Positions 1-7,862 of a stretch of 46,911 bases of DNA are shown here, one piece after another. The DNA is from Sharpea azabuensis DSM 18934 (GTDB lineage: Bacteria; Bacillota_I; Bacilli_A; Erysipelotrichales; Coprobacillaceae): assembly GCF_000702165.1 (NCBI RefSeq), contig NZ_JNKU01000017.1:1-46911 (forward strand). Direction: 5' to 3'. Made by a program: the position numbers and the translations under genes. Numbering within the stretch: position 1 is the first letter of the stretch; each line of letters starts with the position of its first letter. Below the pieces are notes generated by a model, which saw only the letters and a list, made by a program, of their open reading frames with translations, had not been told where the DNA came from and ran no database searches.

Positions 1-174
1 AAGAACAATTACATCAAGAAGATACTCAGCAATGCCAATGGCTATAGAAACTTTAATAGGGCAAGAAACAAAATCATGTTTTCACAGAATCTGCATAACG
101 AATATGATTCAGGTTTTAGCGACCTGTATATTGTTGACAGGATACTGAACAGCAGAAAACAAAAAGCGAAATAA
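1..174 (+). CDS. ISL3-like transposase, C-terminal fragment (cut by window edge)
   Basis: An open frame runs from base 1 to a TAA at 172-174 and encodes 57 residues. It includes the segment NANGYRNFNRARNKIMF, which resembles the extreme C terminus of ISL3-family DDE transposases (typically ..GYRNFxNFRxRI..). The rest of the gene would lie left of the window, so intactness cannot be judged. It is followed by a hairpin and a repeat cluster before mreD. The family call is from memory of the terminal motif only. Confidence 0.7.
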   Translation, partial: KNNYIKKILSNANGYRNFNRARNKIMFSQNLHNEYDSGFSDLYIVDRILNSRKQKAK

Positions 175-203
175 AGCAATGATCTAAAAATACGGGGACG
201 GAC

Positions 204-253
204 AAAAACTGTGGAATCATATGCATCAGGTGCATACTGACCCCACAGTTTTT
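204..253. repeat. Imperfect inverted repeat downstream of the transposase
   Basis: An 11-bp arm, AAAAACTGTGG (204-214), is repeated in inverted form as CCACAGTTTTT (243-253). An inner pair ATGCA/TGCAT sits at 221-225 and 231-235. It could be the IS terminator or a terminal inverted repeat. Its right arm is part of the first copy of the 20-bp direct repeat. Confidence 0.65.
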
Positions 254-335
254 TAAAGCGAATTTAAAATTTGTCAGCTAAGACCCCACGATTTCTTAAA
301 GCGAAATTCGTCAAACCCCACGATTATTTAAAGCG
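241..335. repeat. Three tandem-like copies of a 20-bp repeat at the IS/mreD junction
   Basis: Copies lie at 241-260 (CCCCACAGTTTTTTAAAGCG), 284-303 (CCCCACGATTTCTTAAAGCG) and 316-335 (CCCCACGATTATTTAAAGCG). All three share CCCCAC and TTAAAGCG. Centre-to-centre spacing is 43 and 32 bp. The last copy ends two bases before the mreD stop codon. They may be subterminal transposase-binding repeats or end fragments left by repeated insertions at one site. Confidence 0.75.
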
Positions 336-337
336 CC

Positions 338-883
338 TTAATTTTCAAGATCATCATAAGGATTAATATCCACCTTGATATGAAAGGATTTAAAGATCAA
401 GTAGACAATTGGTGATAACAATAAATTGACCCCAAGCGTTGGCAACAATCTCTTAAGTGCAAAAGTTAAAATAGCCATATGCGTAATCTTGGCTGAAAGC
501 AACATGATGTAGACAATGACTTCTTTGGCAGTAATTGCTAGCATACAAAGAAATAGAAATTCCCCAAGCGATAAATTATCGCTATGGTAAATATAACTAC
601 GAACAAATGTTATGCCTAAAAAGATTAAGACATAGATTGATAATTCCCTTCCATATACCAAAGTATAGAAAACACCAGAAACTGTCGCAAAGAAGAAACG
701 ACTTGGTGCATCCGGTAATGTCATCGATAAAGGTACAAACATCATCAATGCAATACTTGGCACAACAGTAATTGATGATTTATCTAGATTAAGTGGTAAG
801 AAATAAGCAATCGTGCTATCAACAATAAAACATATCAGCATAATTATAAAATTTCTTACCAATGGCTTATTCTGACTACTCAT
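338..883 (-). CDS. mreD: Rod shape-determining protein MreD
   Basis: A 181-aa, very hydrophobic protein with about five predicted membrane segments and the short charged C terminus usual for MreD. MreD is an integral membrane part of the elongasome that works with MreC and MreB in side-wall peptidoglycan synthesis. The identification rests mainly on size, hydrophobicity and position, since MreD sequences are poorly conserved. Its ATG overlaps the mreC stop by four bases, so translation is probably coupled. The mreB and minCD genes often found alongside are absent; downstream there is only IS debris. Confidence 0.85.
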   Translation of the reverse strand: MSSQNKPLVRNFIIMLICFIVDSTIAYFLPLNLDKSSITVVPSIALMMFVPLSMTLPDAPSRFFFATVSGVFYTLVYGRELSIYVLIFLGITFVRSYIYHSDNLSLGEFLFLCMLAITAKEVIVYIMLLSAKITHMAILTFALKRLLPTLGVNLLLSPIVYLIFKSFHIKVDINPYDDLEN

Positions 884-1725
884 GAATCCGTCCTCTTAAC
901 AACAGCAACATAATTCAAATCATCAAAATTAGCTGCCGGCTTAACTGTAACTGTTTTCCCTGTTGCATTATCACCACTAGAAAATGAAGTAACTGTTCCA
1001 ACAAGCAATCCTTTAGGACTCTTGCCCTTACCTCCTAGGCCACTTGTTGTAACGCTTGCACCTTTGGCAATCTTATCAACAGTAGAAAGAATGGAGACAT
1101 TAAATGTCTTGCTCTTAATATTATAGCTGTTAAGTAAGCCATAATATGTAGCTGAGCCATCGGTAATCATGACAGGTAGCTGGCTTTTCGCATTTTCATC
1201 CGTCAATAAAGTAACTGTGGAAGAGACAGGCGTAACTTTTGTAACAGTGCCTATCATACCCTTACTTGTAATAACGGCCATGCCATTCGTAACATCAGAA
1301 TTACTGCCAATGTTGATTGTGACTTCATTGCTCCAGTTATTGGCATCACGTTCAATAATATTGGTATATTTCAATTCATAATCCGTTGAAAGATTTTTAA
1401 TACCAGTCAGTTTCTTCATTTCTTCAAGCTCATTTGTAAGCACATTATTCATAGCAAGCTCACCAGCATAGCCATCTAGCGACTTCTTCAGACGCTTGTT
1501 TTCACGATAAACGACTTTTAAATCTACATATTCCTGAAACACTGAACGCACATAGCTAATTGGTGCCTTAATAATATAATATTCAATGTTAGCTACACTA
1601 TCTTTGACAATATAAGCTCCAGGAATGTCAACATTCGCTAATAGTGAAAAGACTGAAACAACGACTAATATAATTGTGACAGCAATCATCCTGCTGCTTC
1701 GTTTTTTCTTATCATTGTTGTACAA
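880..1725 (-). CDS. mreC: Rod shape-determining protein MreC
   Basis: MreC is the single-pass scaffold of the elongation machinery. A short basic N terminus (NDKKKRSSR) precedes one transmembrane helix, then a coiled coil (around VVYRENKRLKKSLDG), then the beta-rich MreC core with the typical 'GMAVITSKGMIGTV' stretch. I start it at a TTG at 1723-1725, giving 281 aa, because GAGGTGG lies five bases upstream. The longer open frame reads through the promoter hexamers at 1745-1773, so the start assigned at 1773 is unlikely. It is co-transcribed with mreD. Confidence 0.9.
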   Translation of the reverse strand: MYNNDKKKRSSRMIAVTIILVVVSVFSLLANVDIPGAYIVKDSVANIEYYIIKAPISYVRSVFQEYVDLKVVYRENKRLKKSLDGYAGELAMNNVLTNELEEMKKLTGIKNLSTDYELKYTNIIERDANNWSNEVTINIGSNSDVTNGMAVITSKGMIGTVTKVTPVSSTVTLLTDENAKSQLPVMITDGSATYYGLLNSYNIKSKTFNVSILSTVDKIAKGASVTTSGLGGKGKSPKGLLVGTVTSFSSGDNATGKTVTVKPAANFDDLNYVAVVKRTDS

Positions 1726-1744
1726 AGGTACCACCTCAAAAAGC

Positions 1745-1773
1745 ATTATAATAAAACCACAGGCAAAAAGCAA
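1745..1773 (-). promoter_or_regulatory. Promoter of mreCD
   Basis: On the minus strand TTGCTT (1768-1773) is separated by 17 bp from a perfect TATAAT (1745-1750). The implied transcript begins about a dozen bases before the TTG start, leaving room only for the ribosome binding site. Confidence 0.75.
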
Positions 1774-1790
1774 TTGACATTTATCGAAGG

Positions 1791-2471
1791 TTATTCTGCT
1801 ACGCTAAACACCCTGCCAGCTTTAAAGCTATAATACTCATGCATGCCAATAATAATATGATCGATAAATTCAATATGCATAATCGTGCTTGATTCTTCAA
1901 GATTCTTTGTAATCAAATAATCATCGTCGCTAGGTGATGCCTTACCGCTTGGATGGTTATGAACACAGATAATAGCCACACCATTCACACTTAAAGCTGC
2001 TTTATAAATATCCCTTGTTGAGACGAGTGAACAATCAGCCGTCCCAATAAACAGCGTTTGTTTTTTTATAAGTTCATGGCGACAATTAAGAATGAGAATA
2101 ACGAAATGCTCCTGTGTCTCAAGCATCAAGTCACTCTTTAGAAAATGATAGACATCACCAGGATTCTCTACAGTAAATGCGAGTGTCTTCTCACTTATCA
2201 CACGCTTGCCAAGTTCAATAGCCGCAAGCAGCTCTATCGCCTTCGCTTTCTTAATACCGTTTATTGCTGTCAGTTGATTGTAATTGAGATATCTCATTTG
2301 GCTCATGCCCCCTGCTGTATTGATCACTTCTGTTGAAAGTTCCAATACGGATTTCTGTTTGTTGCCCGTTCTGAGCAACAGTGCAAGAAGCTCAATATTC
2401 GTAAGTGATGTAAGGCCATTAATTAAAGCCTTCTCACGTGGATTTTCTTCAATTGGAAGATCCTTAATCAT
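1791..2471 (-). CDS. radC: RadC/JAB domain DNA repair-associated protein
   Basis: A 226-aa RadC protein with an N-terminal helix-hairpin-helix region (LTAINGIKKAKAIEL, about residues 67-81). The C-terminal JAB/MPN metalloprotease-like domain carries the full JAMM signature: H171 and H173 in CVHNHPSG, S175, and D184 in PSDDD. The real function of RadC is unresolved despite its historical DNA-repair label. The radC-mreC-mreD order is a classic Bacillota arrangement, with mreB missing here. No separate promoter is obvious, so it may be expressed by readthrough of the terminator just upstream. Confidence 0.93.
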   Translation of the reverse strand: MIKDLPIEENPREKALINGLTSLTNIELLALLLRTGNKQKSVLELSTEVINTAGGMSQMRYLNYNQLTAINGIKKAKAIELLAAIELGKRVISEKTLAFTVENPGDVYHFLKSDLMLETQEHFVILILNCRHELIKKQTLFIGTADCSLVSTRDIYKAALSVNGVAIICVHNHPSGKASPSDDDYLITKNLEESSTIMHIEFIDHIIIGMHEYYSFKAGRVFSVAE

Positions 2472-2485
2472 TAGCTCACGCCCCT

Positions 2486-2516
2486 TTTAAAAGAGAGGCA
2501 ATAAATTGCCTCTCTC
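2486..2516 (-). terminator. Terminator after the double-glycine peptide gene
   Basis: A perfect 10-bp stem (2492-2501 with 2506-2515, loop of four) is followed on the minus strand by TTTTAAAA. It separates the small peptide gene from radC. Confidence 0.8.
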
Positions 2517-2520
2517 AAAC

Positions 2521-2679
2521 TTAACTCCATTCAATTTGAATTAATCGTGGTAAGCCAATACGGCCACGTTTTGAACGTATGAGCTTATAAACACCAACCC
2601 CAAGAATGACATAAACAAGATAAACAAGCGCTGAACCTCCATTAATACTTTGCATTTCCATTTCAGTTAATTCATACAT
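2521..2679 (-). CDS. Small double-glycine-leader peptide (bacteriocin- or pheromone-like)
   Basis: A 52-aa peptide beginning MYELTEMEMQSINGG, which matches the double-glycine leader cleaved by peptidase-containing ABC exporters (C39 family): hydrophobic and acidic residues spaced before GG. The predicted 37-aa remainder has a hydrophobic Val/Tyr-rich stretch (ALVYLVYVILGVGVYKLI) followed by a basic RSKRGR segment. Start: ATG at 2677-2679 preceded by AAGGAG; the longer frame starting at 2739 would include the promoter. It has its own promoter and terminator. No exporter or immunity gene is visible nearby, so the role as bacteriocin, signal or membrane peptide is open. Confidence 0.7.
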   Translation of the reverse strand: MYELTEMEMQSINGGSALVYLVYVILGVGVYKLIRSKRGRIGLPRLIQIEWS

Positions 2680-2702
2680 AGAATTTCTCCTTCCTGCCCC
2701 TC

Positions 2703-2730
2703 TATATATGTATTCGTTAGAAAAATGCAA
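2703..2730 (-). promoter_or_regulatory. Promoter of the double-glycine peptide gene
   Basis: Minus-strand TTGCAT (2725-2730), 16-bp spacer, TATATA (2703-2708). It lies 24 bases upstream of the chosen ATG. Confidence 0.6.
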
Positions 2731-2769
2731 ATTTCTCACATAAATTTCAAATTTTCAGCATTTGAAAGA

Positions 2770-3732
2770 TTATATCTCATACTCATTACGACCATGATAT
2801 TTATATTGTGGTGTTTCCTTAATTGCTTCTTTTAAATTTCTTGTTATAAAGAGCACTTCATCCTCATCTTTCAGATAGCCATCAAAATAATCAAGCAATT
2901 TCGCTAGCTTTTCTCCTTGAATGATACTCTCATACAGTTTTCTCATGAACTTTTTCTCTTTATATTCACTTAGAGATTTCGTACGAATGAACTGGTCAAT
3001 TCTATTATATGAAATAGATGAAATAGGATAACCTTCATTATAGTGATCAAGAATTTGATCTGTTCGTGGATATTTCATTTCATAGTATTGCTGCAGTTCC
3101 TTTGTTGATTCTAAAGAATCCTTCTTTAAGAGATCAAAAGCAATGAAATTATGATCCATATAAACAAACTTTTGAAAATCAAGAGGAATAAGTGAAAAAT
3201 AGTATTCAATGTCCTCACGCGAGGCATTAAAGCCTGCTCTGCTGTTATACATTGTACAAACTTCATCAATGGAAACGAGGCCATAAAGGAAGAAAGCATG
3301 ATAAAGCACAGCATGAAGCCAAAAGACTTTTCTGCGTGTTTTCTCAAACTCATGATTATCAATCTTTAAAATAAGATTACGAACATCCATTGGAATAAAA
3401 ACTTCTTCTCTTTCTTCATCAATATCGACATAATCAAGGGCATCAAGCTCAATAAAAGCTTCATTTTCCTTACTCCGATTTGAAAGTATAAAACGATCCT
3501 GATGTTTCAATAATTTGCGAATAATCTTCATATGCTGATCACTGATGACATAGAGATGTTCACGAAAATAGTCTTCATCAAGCAAGCAATCAACAATATC
3601 CTTGATAATCTTTTTCTTTGTATCATCTTCATCATAAGAAATATCGCGCACATCAGCTAATTTATGAATACCCTCTAATGAGTAAATCTGATCCAGCATT
3701 TCAAACAAAGAAAGTTCTTCCAAAACTATCAT
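2770..3732 (-). CDS. Protein of unknown function, 320 aa
   Basis: I do not recognise this family. The protein is soluble, acidic and largely helical, with no signal peptide, membrane segment or Cys cluster. An acidic N-terminal part (up to about residue 120) is followed by an aromatic-rich centre (FWLHAVLYHAFFLYGLVS) and a Lys/Tyr-rich C-terminal part. I start it at the ATG at 3730-3732, preceded by GGCTGGGG. The in-frame ATG at 3771 overlaps a perfect TATAAT (3770-3775 on the minus strand), so it is probably upstream of the transcript. It is a separate transcription unit between the valS terminator and the peptide gene. Confidence 0.75.
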   Translation of the reverse strand: MIVLEELSLFEMLDQIYSLEGIHKLADVRDISYDEDDTKKKIIKDIVDCLLDEDYFREHLYVISDQHMKIIRKLLKHQDRFILSNRSKENEAFIELDALDYVDIDEEREEVFIPMDVRNLILKIDNHEFEKTRRKVFWLHAVLYHAFFLYGLVSIDEVCTMYNSRAGFNASREDIEYYFSLIPLDFQKFVYMDHNFIAFDLLKKDSLESTKELQQYYEMKYPRTDQILDHYNEGYPISSISYNRIDQFIRTKSLSEYKEKKFMRKLYESIIQGEKLAKLLDYFDGYLKDEDEVLFITRNLKEAIKETPQYKYHGRNEYEI

Positions 3733-3825
3733 ATAATCCCCAGCCTTTCTACATTTTCTTTTCACTTCCATTATAGTCTAATATGTAAGCCTTTTCACGT
3801 TTTTGACAGCAATGTTAGAAAAGTT

Positions 3826-3857
3826 CTTAAAAAAATCACTCCCCTTGGGGAGTGATT
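3826..3857 (-). terminator. Terminator of the valS operon
   Basis: An 11-bp perfect stem (3834-3844 with 3847-3857) closed by a two-base gap, followed on the minus strand by a long T tract. Confidence 0.9.
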
Positions 3858-3863
3858 CAACAA

Positions 3864-6485
3864 TTACATATTGGCAAGCTTTTCTCTTAAAGCAGCATAC
3901 TTTGCTTCATAGTCAGCTTGTTTCTTCTTTTCTTCTTCCACTTTGCTTGCTGGTGCCTTATTGACAAAGTTAGGATTTGAAAGCATCTTTTTGCTTCTTT
4001 CCAATTCTTTTTCAAGCTTTCCAAGTTCTTTCTGCGCTTTAGCCTTTTCTGCTTCCATATCAACATACTGGCCTAAGTCAATCGAAAGTGTATTACCACC
4101 CTTAATGATGATATTAGCTGCATTCTTACCTACTTCAAGGTTATAGCCAGCTACCTTGGCATTGACAAGCTTAGAGATAAATGGTGCCATATCAGCTAAT
4201 AGTTCTTCTAAGCCATCTACTTTTGTAGTAATTGTATATTCAACTTCGACAGTATTCTTGATGACATACTGATGTCTGATTTCACGAATACCTTTAACAA
4301 TATCCATTAAGTATGCAAACTGATCATCAATCTTATCATTGTCAAAGTCAGCATTGACTTCTGGCCAGCTCGCAATGACAATGGATTCACTTGCATGTGG
4401 AATAGACTGATAGATTTCTTCAGTAACAAATGGCATGAATGGATGAAGCAGGCGTACAATCGCATTGAGAACATAAACAAGTGTATCCTGTGTTGCCTTT
4501 TTCGCAATTGCATCATCGCCATTAAGTGTTTCCTTAGCCAATTCAATATACCAGCTACAGAATTCATTCCAGATAAAGTCATATAACGCACTACCAACAT
4601 TACCAAACTCAAACTTATCCATATTGGTATTAACATCACGAATGACTTCATTCAAACGATTGAGAATCCAAAGATCAGGCAAGTTAAGATTCTCTAGCTT
4701 GACATCATCCCATGTCATATCTTCACTAATATTCATCTTTACGAAACGGGCAGAATTCCAGATCTTATTAATAAAGTGTGATATTGCTTCTAGCTTTGAA
4801 GGAACATAACGCATATCCTGACCTGGAGCAGTATTATTTGTGAGGAAGAAACGTAATGTATCAGCCCCATATTGATCAATGACATCCATTGGATCAACAC
4901 CATTACCTAAAGATTTTGACATCTTTCTTCCCTGTTCATCACGGATTAAGCCATGAATCAAGACATGATTGAATGGTCTCTTGCCAGTAAATTCTAGTGA
5001 TTGGAAGATCATTCTACTTACCCAGAAGAAGATGATATCATATCCTGTTACTAATGTATCTGTTGGGAAATAACGTTTAAAGAGTTCGTTATCTGTATCA
5101 GGCCAGCCCATCGTTGAGAATGGCCAAAGAGCTGAAGAGAACCATGTATCAAGAACATCTTCATCCTGTTTCCAGTTTTCTATGTCTTCAGGTGCTTCTT
5201 TGCCAACATAGACTTCTCCAGTTGTTTTATTATACCAAGCTGGAATCTGATGACCCCACCAGAGCTGTCTAGAAATACACCAGTCTTCGATATTATCCAT
5301 CCATTGTGTGAAGATCTTTTCAAAACGATCAGGAACAAAGTTTACACGATTATCTTCATTTTTCTGATTATCCAAAGCTGCCTGTGCTAATGGCTTCATC
5401 TTGACAAACCATTGCTTAGAAAGTCTTGGTTCAACAATTGCATGTGATCTTTCTGAATGTCCAACTGGGTGAACAATTTCCTCAATATGATCGACAACAC
5501 CAGCTGCTTCAAAGTCCTTGACTAAAGCATCACGACATGCGAAACGATCCATGCCATTATACTTTCCAGCTAACTCATTCATTGTGCCATCATCATTCAT
5601 ACAAATTGGCATAGCTAAACCATATTTCTTACCTAAAGCAAAGTCATTAGGATCATGAGCAGGTGTACATTTCATGACAGAAGTCCCCTTGCCAAGTTCA
5701 ATATAATCATCAGCCATAATTGGTAATTCATCCCCATTAGCTGGATTAATAGCTTTCATGCCAACATATTTCTGATATCTTTCATCATCAGGATGAACAA
5801 AGATAGCCGTATCACCAAACATTGTTTCCGGACGTGTAGTCGCTACAACTAATTCTTCATCACTATCAACAATCTTATATTTGAAATAATACATATAGCC
5901 TTTGATATCTTCATGATAAACTTCAATATCACTTAAAGCTGTACGCTGAACAGGATCCCAGTTAATAATTCTTTCGCCCTGATAGATAAGGCCTTTATTG
6001 TAAAGTGTGACAAAGACAGTCTTAACAGCTTCACTCAAACCTTCATCTAAAGTAAATCTTTCCTTTGAATAATCTAAGGCAAGGCCTAGCTTAGCCCATT
6101 GGGAACGAATGATTGATGCATATTCTTCTTTCCAGCTCCAAGCTTTTTCCAAGAACTTCTCACGACCAATATCATAACGGCTGATACCTTCTTCACGCAT
6201 TCTTGCTTCAACTTTTGCCTGTGTCGCAATGCCGGCATGGTCCATACCTGGTAGCCATAAAGCATCAAAGCCCTGCATTCTTTTATAACGAATAATGATA
6301 TCCTGTAATGTTGTATCCCAGGCATGTCCTAAATGTAATTTGCCTGTTACATTTGGTGGAGGAATAACAATGCTGTAAGGTTTCTTGCTTAAATCTCCAG
6401 CTTCAAAATATCCTTTTTCTACCCAATTTGTATATTTGTCTTTTTCGACCATATGATGATCGTACTTATCTGCTAACTGTTTCAT
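3864..6485 (-). CDS. valS: Valyl-tRNA synthetase
   Basis: Class I aminoacyl-tRNA synthetase charging tRNA-Val, cytoplasmic. The 873-aa length is normal for the family. Visible parts are the HIGH-region PPPNVTGKLHLGH (residues 42-54), the CP1 editing domain including TTRPETMFGD (about 217-226), WCISRQLWWGHQIPAW (402-417), and KMSKS (521-525). A C-terminal charged coiled-coil arm covers roughly residues 805-870. The start is the ATG at 6483-6485 preceded by AGAGGAGC; a longer frame upstream is not needed. It overlaps the upstream gene by 20 bp. Both are controlled by the T-box at 7135-7347. Confidence 0.97.
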   Translation of the reverse strand: MKQLADKYDHHMVEKDKYTNWVEKGYFEAGDLSKKPYSIVIPPPNVTGKLHLGHAWDTTLQDIIIRYKRMQGFDALWLPGMDHAGIATQAKVEARMREEGISRYDIGREKFLEKAWSWKEEYASIIRSQWAKLGLALDYSKERFTLDEGLSEAVKTVFVTLYNKGLIYQGERIINWDPVQRTALSDIEVYHEDIKGYMYYFKYKIVDSDEELVVATTRPETMFGDTAIFVHPDDERYQKYVGMKAINPANGDELPIMADDYIELGKGTSVMKCTPAHDPNDFALGKKYGLAMPICMNDDGTMNELAGKYNGMDRFACRDALVKDFEAAGVVDHIEEIVHPVGHSERSHAIVEPRLSKQWFVKMKPLAQAALDNQKNEDNRVNFVPDRFEKIFTQWMDNIEDWCISRQLWWGHQIPAWYNKTTGEVYVGKEAPEDIENWKQDEDVLDTWFSSALWPFSTMGWPDTDNELFKRYFPTDTLVTGYDIIFFWVSRMIFQSLEFTGKRPFNHVLIHGLIRDEQGRKMSKSLGNGVDPMDVIDQYGADTLRFFLTNNTAPGQDMRYVPSKLEAISHFINKIWNSARFVKMNISEDMTWDDVKLENLNLPDLWILNRLNEVIRDVNTNMDKFEFGNVGSALYDFIWNEFCSWYIELAKETLNGDDAIAKKATQDTLVYVLNAIVRLLHPFMPFVTEEIYQSIPHASESIVIASWPEVNADFDNDKIDDQFAYLMDIVKGIREIRHQYVIKNTVEVEYTITTKVDGLEELLADMAPFISKLVNAKVAGYNLEVGKNAANIIIKGGNTLSIDLGQYVDMEAEKAKAQKELGKLEKELERSKKMLSNPNFVNKAPASKVEEEKKKQADYEAKYAALREKLANM

Positions 6486-7119
6486 CTTCTGCTCCTCTTT
6501 CAATAAATTCCTCTTTATGTTCTTCAACATACTGGGCCATCTTCGTTGTGAAGTTTGTCCCAACAACCAATGTTACATATTCATGTGTTAAATCAGAAAA
6601 GTTATAAGTCACATATTCAGGTGACATATCCTTTTCTAAAGAATCATCATCCGTCTCCATGATCTTGTTTAAAATTCCTGCATTTCTCACAACTTCAGCG
6701 ACATCAAAAGCACCAATATTCTTATAGTAAGTCACAAGATCTTTTAGAAATGGTTCACTTGCTGGGGAAATAAAGAATGATCTCAAGCCAGCATTCGAGC
6801 TAACGGTTTGATTGACTTGATAAATCGCATAAATCGTTTTTTCCGCTTCACTTAAATGCTGAAAATAATTATCATCTTCATCTTCTTTGCGTAAACATTG
6901 ATAAATAACTGCTTCAACAAGCTTTTCTCCTGAGAGTGCATCTAATTTCTTTTCATCAAGATATGCATATTCTAAACGATCACTTTGATATTGTGCTTCT
7001 TGCTTTGCTTTATATTTGCGATTTTCTCGCAGGCGTTTTAACGAGAATGGTACAAGTATCAACATGATGATAAAAAAGGCACTCCAGACGATTACATTGA
7101 CTAAAGTATTATTGCTCAA
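6466..7119 (-). CDS. Membrane-anchored DMP19 (DUF4375)-like protein ahead of valS
   Basis: A 217-aa protein with one N-terminal membrane helix (VNVIVWSAFFIIMLILVPFSL), a basic linker (KRLRENRKYKAK), and a soluble domain. The domain includes LSEAEKTIYAIYQVNQTVSS and later FLKDLVTYYKNIGAFDVAEVV, which resemble the DMP19/DUF4375 fold (..NGGFxQYF..SG...AL..IGA). That match is by eye and partial, so treat it as tentative. The start is a TTG at 7117-7119, five bases after GGAGGAGGA; the TTG at 7134 lies inside that ribosome binding site region. It sits between the T-box and valS, so it should be induced by valine-tRNA starvation. Its function is unknown. Confidence 0.7.
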   Translation of the reverse strand: MSNNTLVNVIVWSAFFIIMLILVPFSLKRLRENRKYKAKQEAQYQSDRLEYAYLDEKKLDALSGEKLVEAVIYQCLRKEDEDDNYFQHLSEAEKTIYAIYQVNQTVSSNAGLRSFFISPASEPFLKDLVTYYKNIGAFDVAEVVRNAGILNKIMETDDDSLEKDMSPEYVTYNFSDLTHEYVTLVVGTNFTTKMAQYVEEHKEEFIERGAEDETVSR

Positions 7120-7133
7120 AACTTCCTCCTCCA

Positions 7134-7166
7134 ATAAAAAAAGACATTCGCTAAGGACGAATGTCT
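7134..7166 (-). terminator. Regulated terminator of the valine T-box
   Basis: A 9-bp perfect stem (7142-7150 with 7158-7166) followed on the minus strand by seven or more T residues. It directly precedes the ribosome binding site of the first gene and competes with the T-box antiterminator. Confidence 0.88.
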
Positions 7167-7347
7167 CGTGGTACCACCTTAATTCACATATTGCTATGCC
7201 TTAAGACTTTAACGCAGTCATACGGACTTCACTACTTACTTTCATGAAATCTTCTCCGAGGCTACCTTCAACAGTTCCGCTTCTCCCTTTCCACCAATCG
7301 GGATTCTCTTTAAAGCTAGAAGCTATTTACTCCTCCTCATCAACGAT
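7135..7347 (-). promoter_or_regulatory. Valine T-box riboswitch leader
   Basis: The minus-strand leader contains the conserved T-box sequence AAGGTGGTACCACG (complement of 7167-7180). It also has a stem I with GGTGGAAAG and a GAAG-GTA-GCC specifier region; the GTA codon (Val) is the complement of 7263-7265. It ends in a terminator stem AGACATTCG/CGAATGTCT (7142-7150 with 7158-7166) and a T run. Uncharged tRNA-Val should stabilise the antiterminator and allow expression of the DMP19-like gene and valS. The stem I pairing was not folded computationally. Confidence 0.92.
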
Positions 7348-7353
7348 AGCCTA

Positions 7354-7382
7354 ATAATATCAAAAGCCTCAGCAATTGTCAA
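7354..7382 (-). promoter_or_regulatory. Promoter of the T-box/valS operon
   Basis: Minus-strand consensus TTGACA (7377-7382), 17-bp spacer, TATTAT (7354-7359). The predicted start of transcription is near 7347, at the foot of the T-box leader. Confidence 0.85.
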
Positions 7383-7389
7383 TTTATGC

Positions 7390-7701
7390 TTAATGTTTCT
7401 TATCCAAATGTTCAAAAGCTAAATCAAGCACGGATGCTCCATCCATCATCCCATATTCTCTCATTGGGACCATGACAACGGGAATATCACGGCCTATTTC
7501 AAAAGCTATCTTATCACGCATGTAGAGAACTTGAGGGCCCAACAAGACAATATCTGCTTTCTTTGCTTCAACTGCAATATCCTTAGCTGGTGCTGCCCAG
7601 ATATTGGCCGCAATGTGACGATCATCAGCAACCTCCTTCATCTTTTCGACAAGCAAACTCGTCGACATGCCAGATGCACAAAGTAATAAAATATTCACCA
7701 T
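7390..7701 (-). CDS. PTS lactose/cellobiose-family IIB component
   Basis: A 103-aa stand-alone EIIB of the lactose/chitobiose type. The phosphocysteine loop is at the N terminus (ILLLCASGMSTS, Cys8), and GPQVLYMRDKI is also typical of the family. It accepts phosphate from IIA-His and passes it to the sugar bound by a IIC permease. Start: ATG at 7699-7701 after AGAGGA. No IIA or IIC gene is in the window; the GH1 6-phospho-beta-glucosidase at 42.8 kb would be a logical partner but is 35 kb away. No terminator is visible, so transcripts probably run into the T-box terminator. Confidence 0.9.
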   Translation of the reverse strand: MVNILLLCASGMSTSLLVEKMKEVADDRHIAANIWAAPAKDIAVEAKKADIVLLGPQVLYMRDKIAFEIGRDIPVVMVPMREYGMMDGASVLDLAFEHLDKKH

Positions 7702-7792
7702 AAAACATTCCTCTTTTCTTGACATTATTATAAGCCATGATGACAAATGAGAAAAGTGAATGTCGTTCATTTTTCAAAGTTAAATTGACCTC

Positions 7793-7836
7793 TAAAAAAG
7801 GACGGCTAATGCCATCAAGGCATTGTGTCGTCCTTA
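7793..7836 (-). terminator. Terminator of the tig/lon/engB region
   Basis: A long stem AAGGAC..GTCCTT with inner ATGCC/GGCAT (7798-7836), followed on the minus strand by a T-rich run. It lies just after engB. Confidence 0.88.
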
Positions 7837-7862
7837 AAATTTACGGGTTAACTGCTAAAGCA

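Noticed and set aside
204-335. Possible CRISPR-like array at the left edge
   Set aside because: Only three imperfect repeats, unequal spacing of 12-23 bp, no cas genes; better explained by IS ends.
4307-4651. 114-aa frame on the same strand as valS in another frame
   Set aside because: Lies wholly inside valS, which is intact and conserved.
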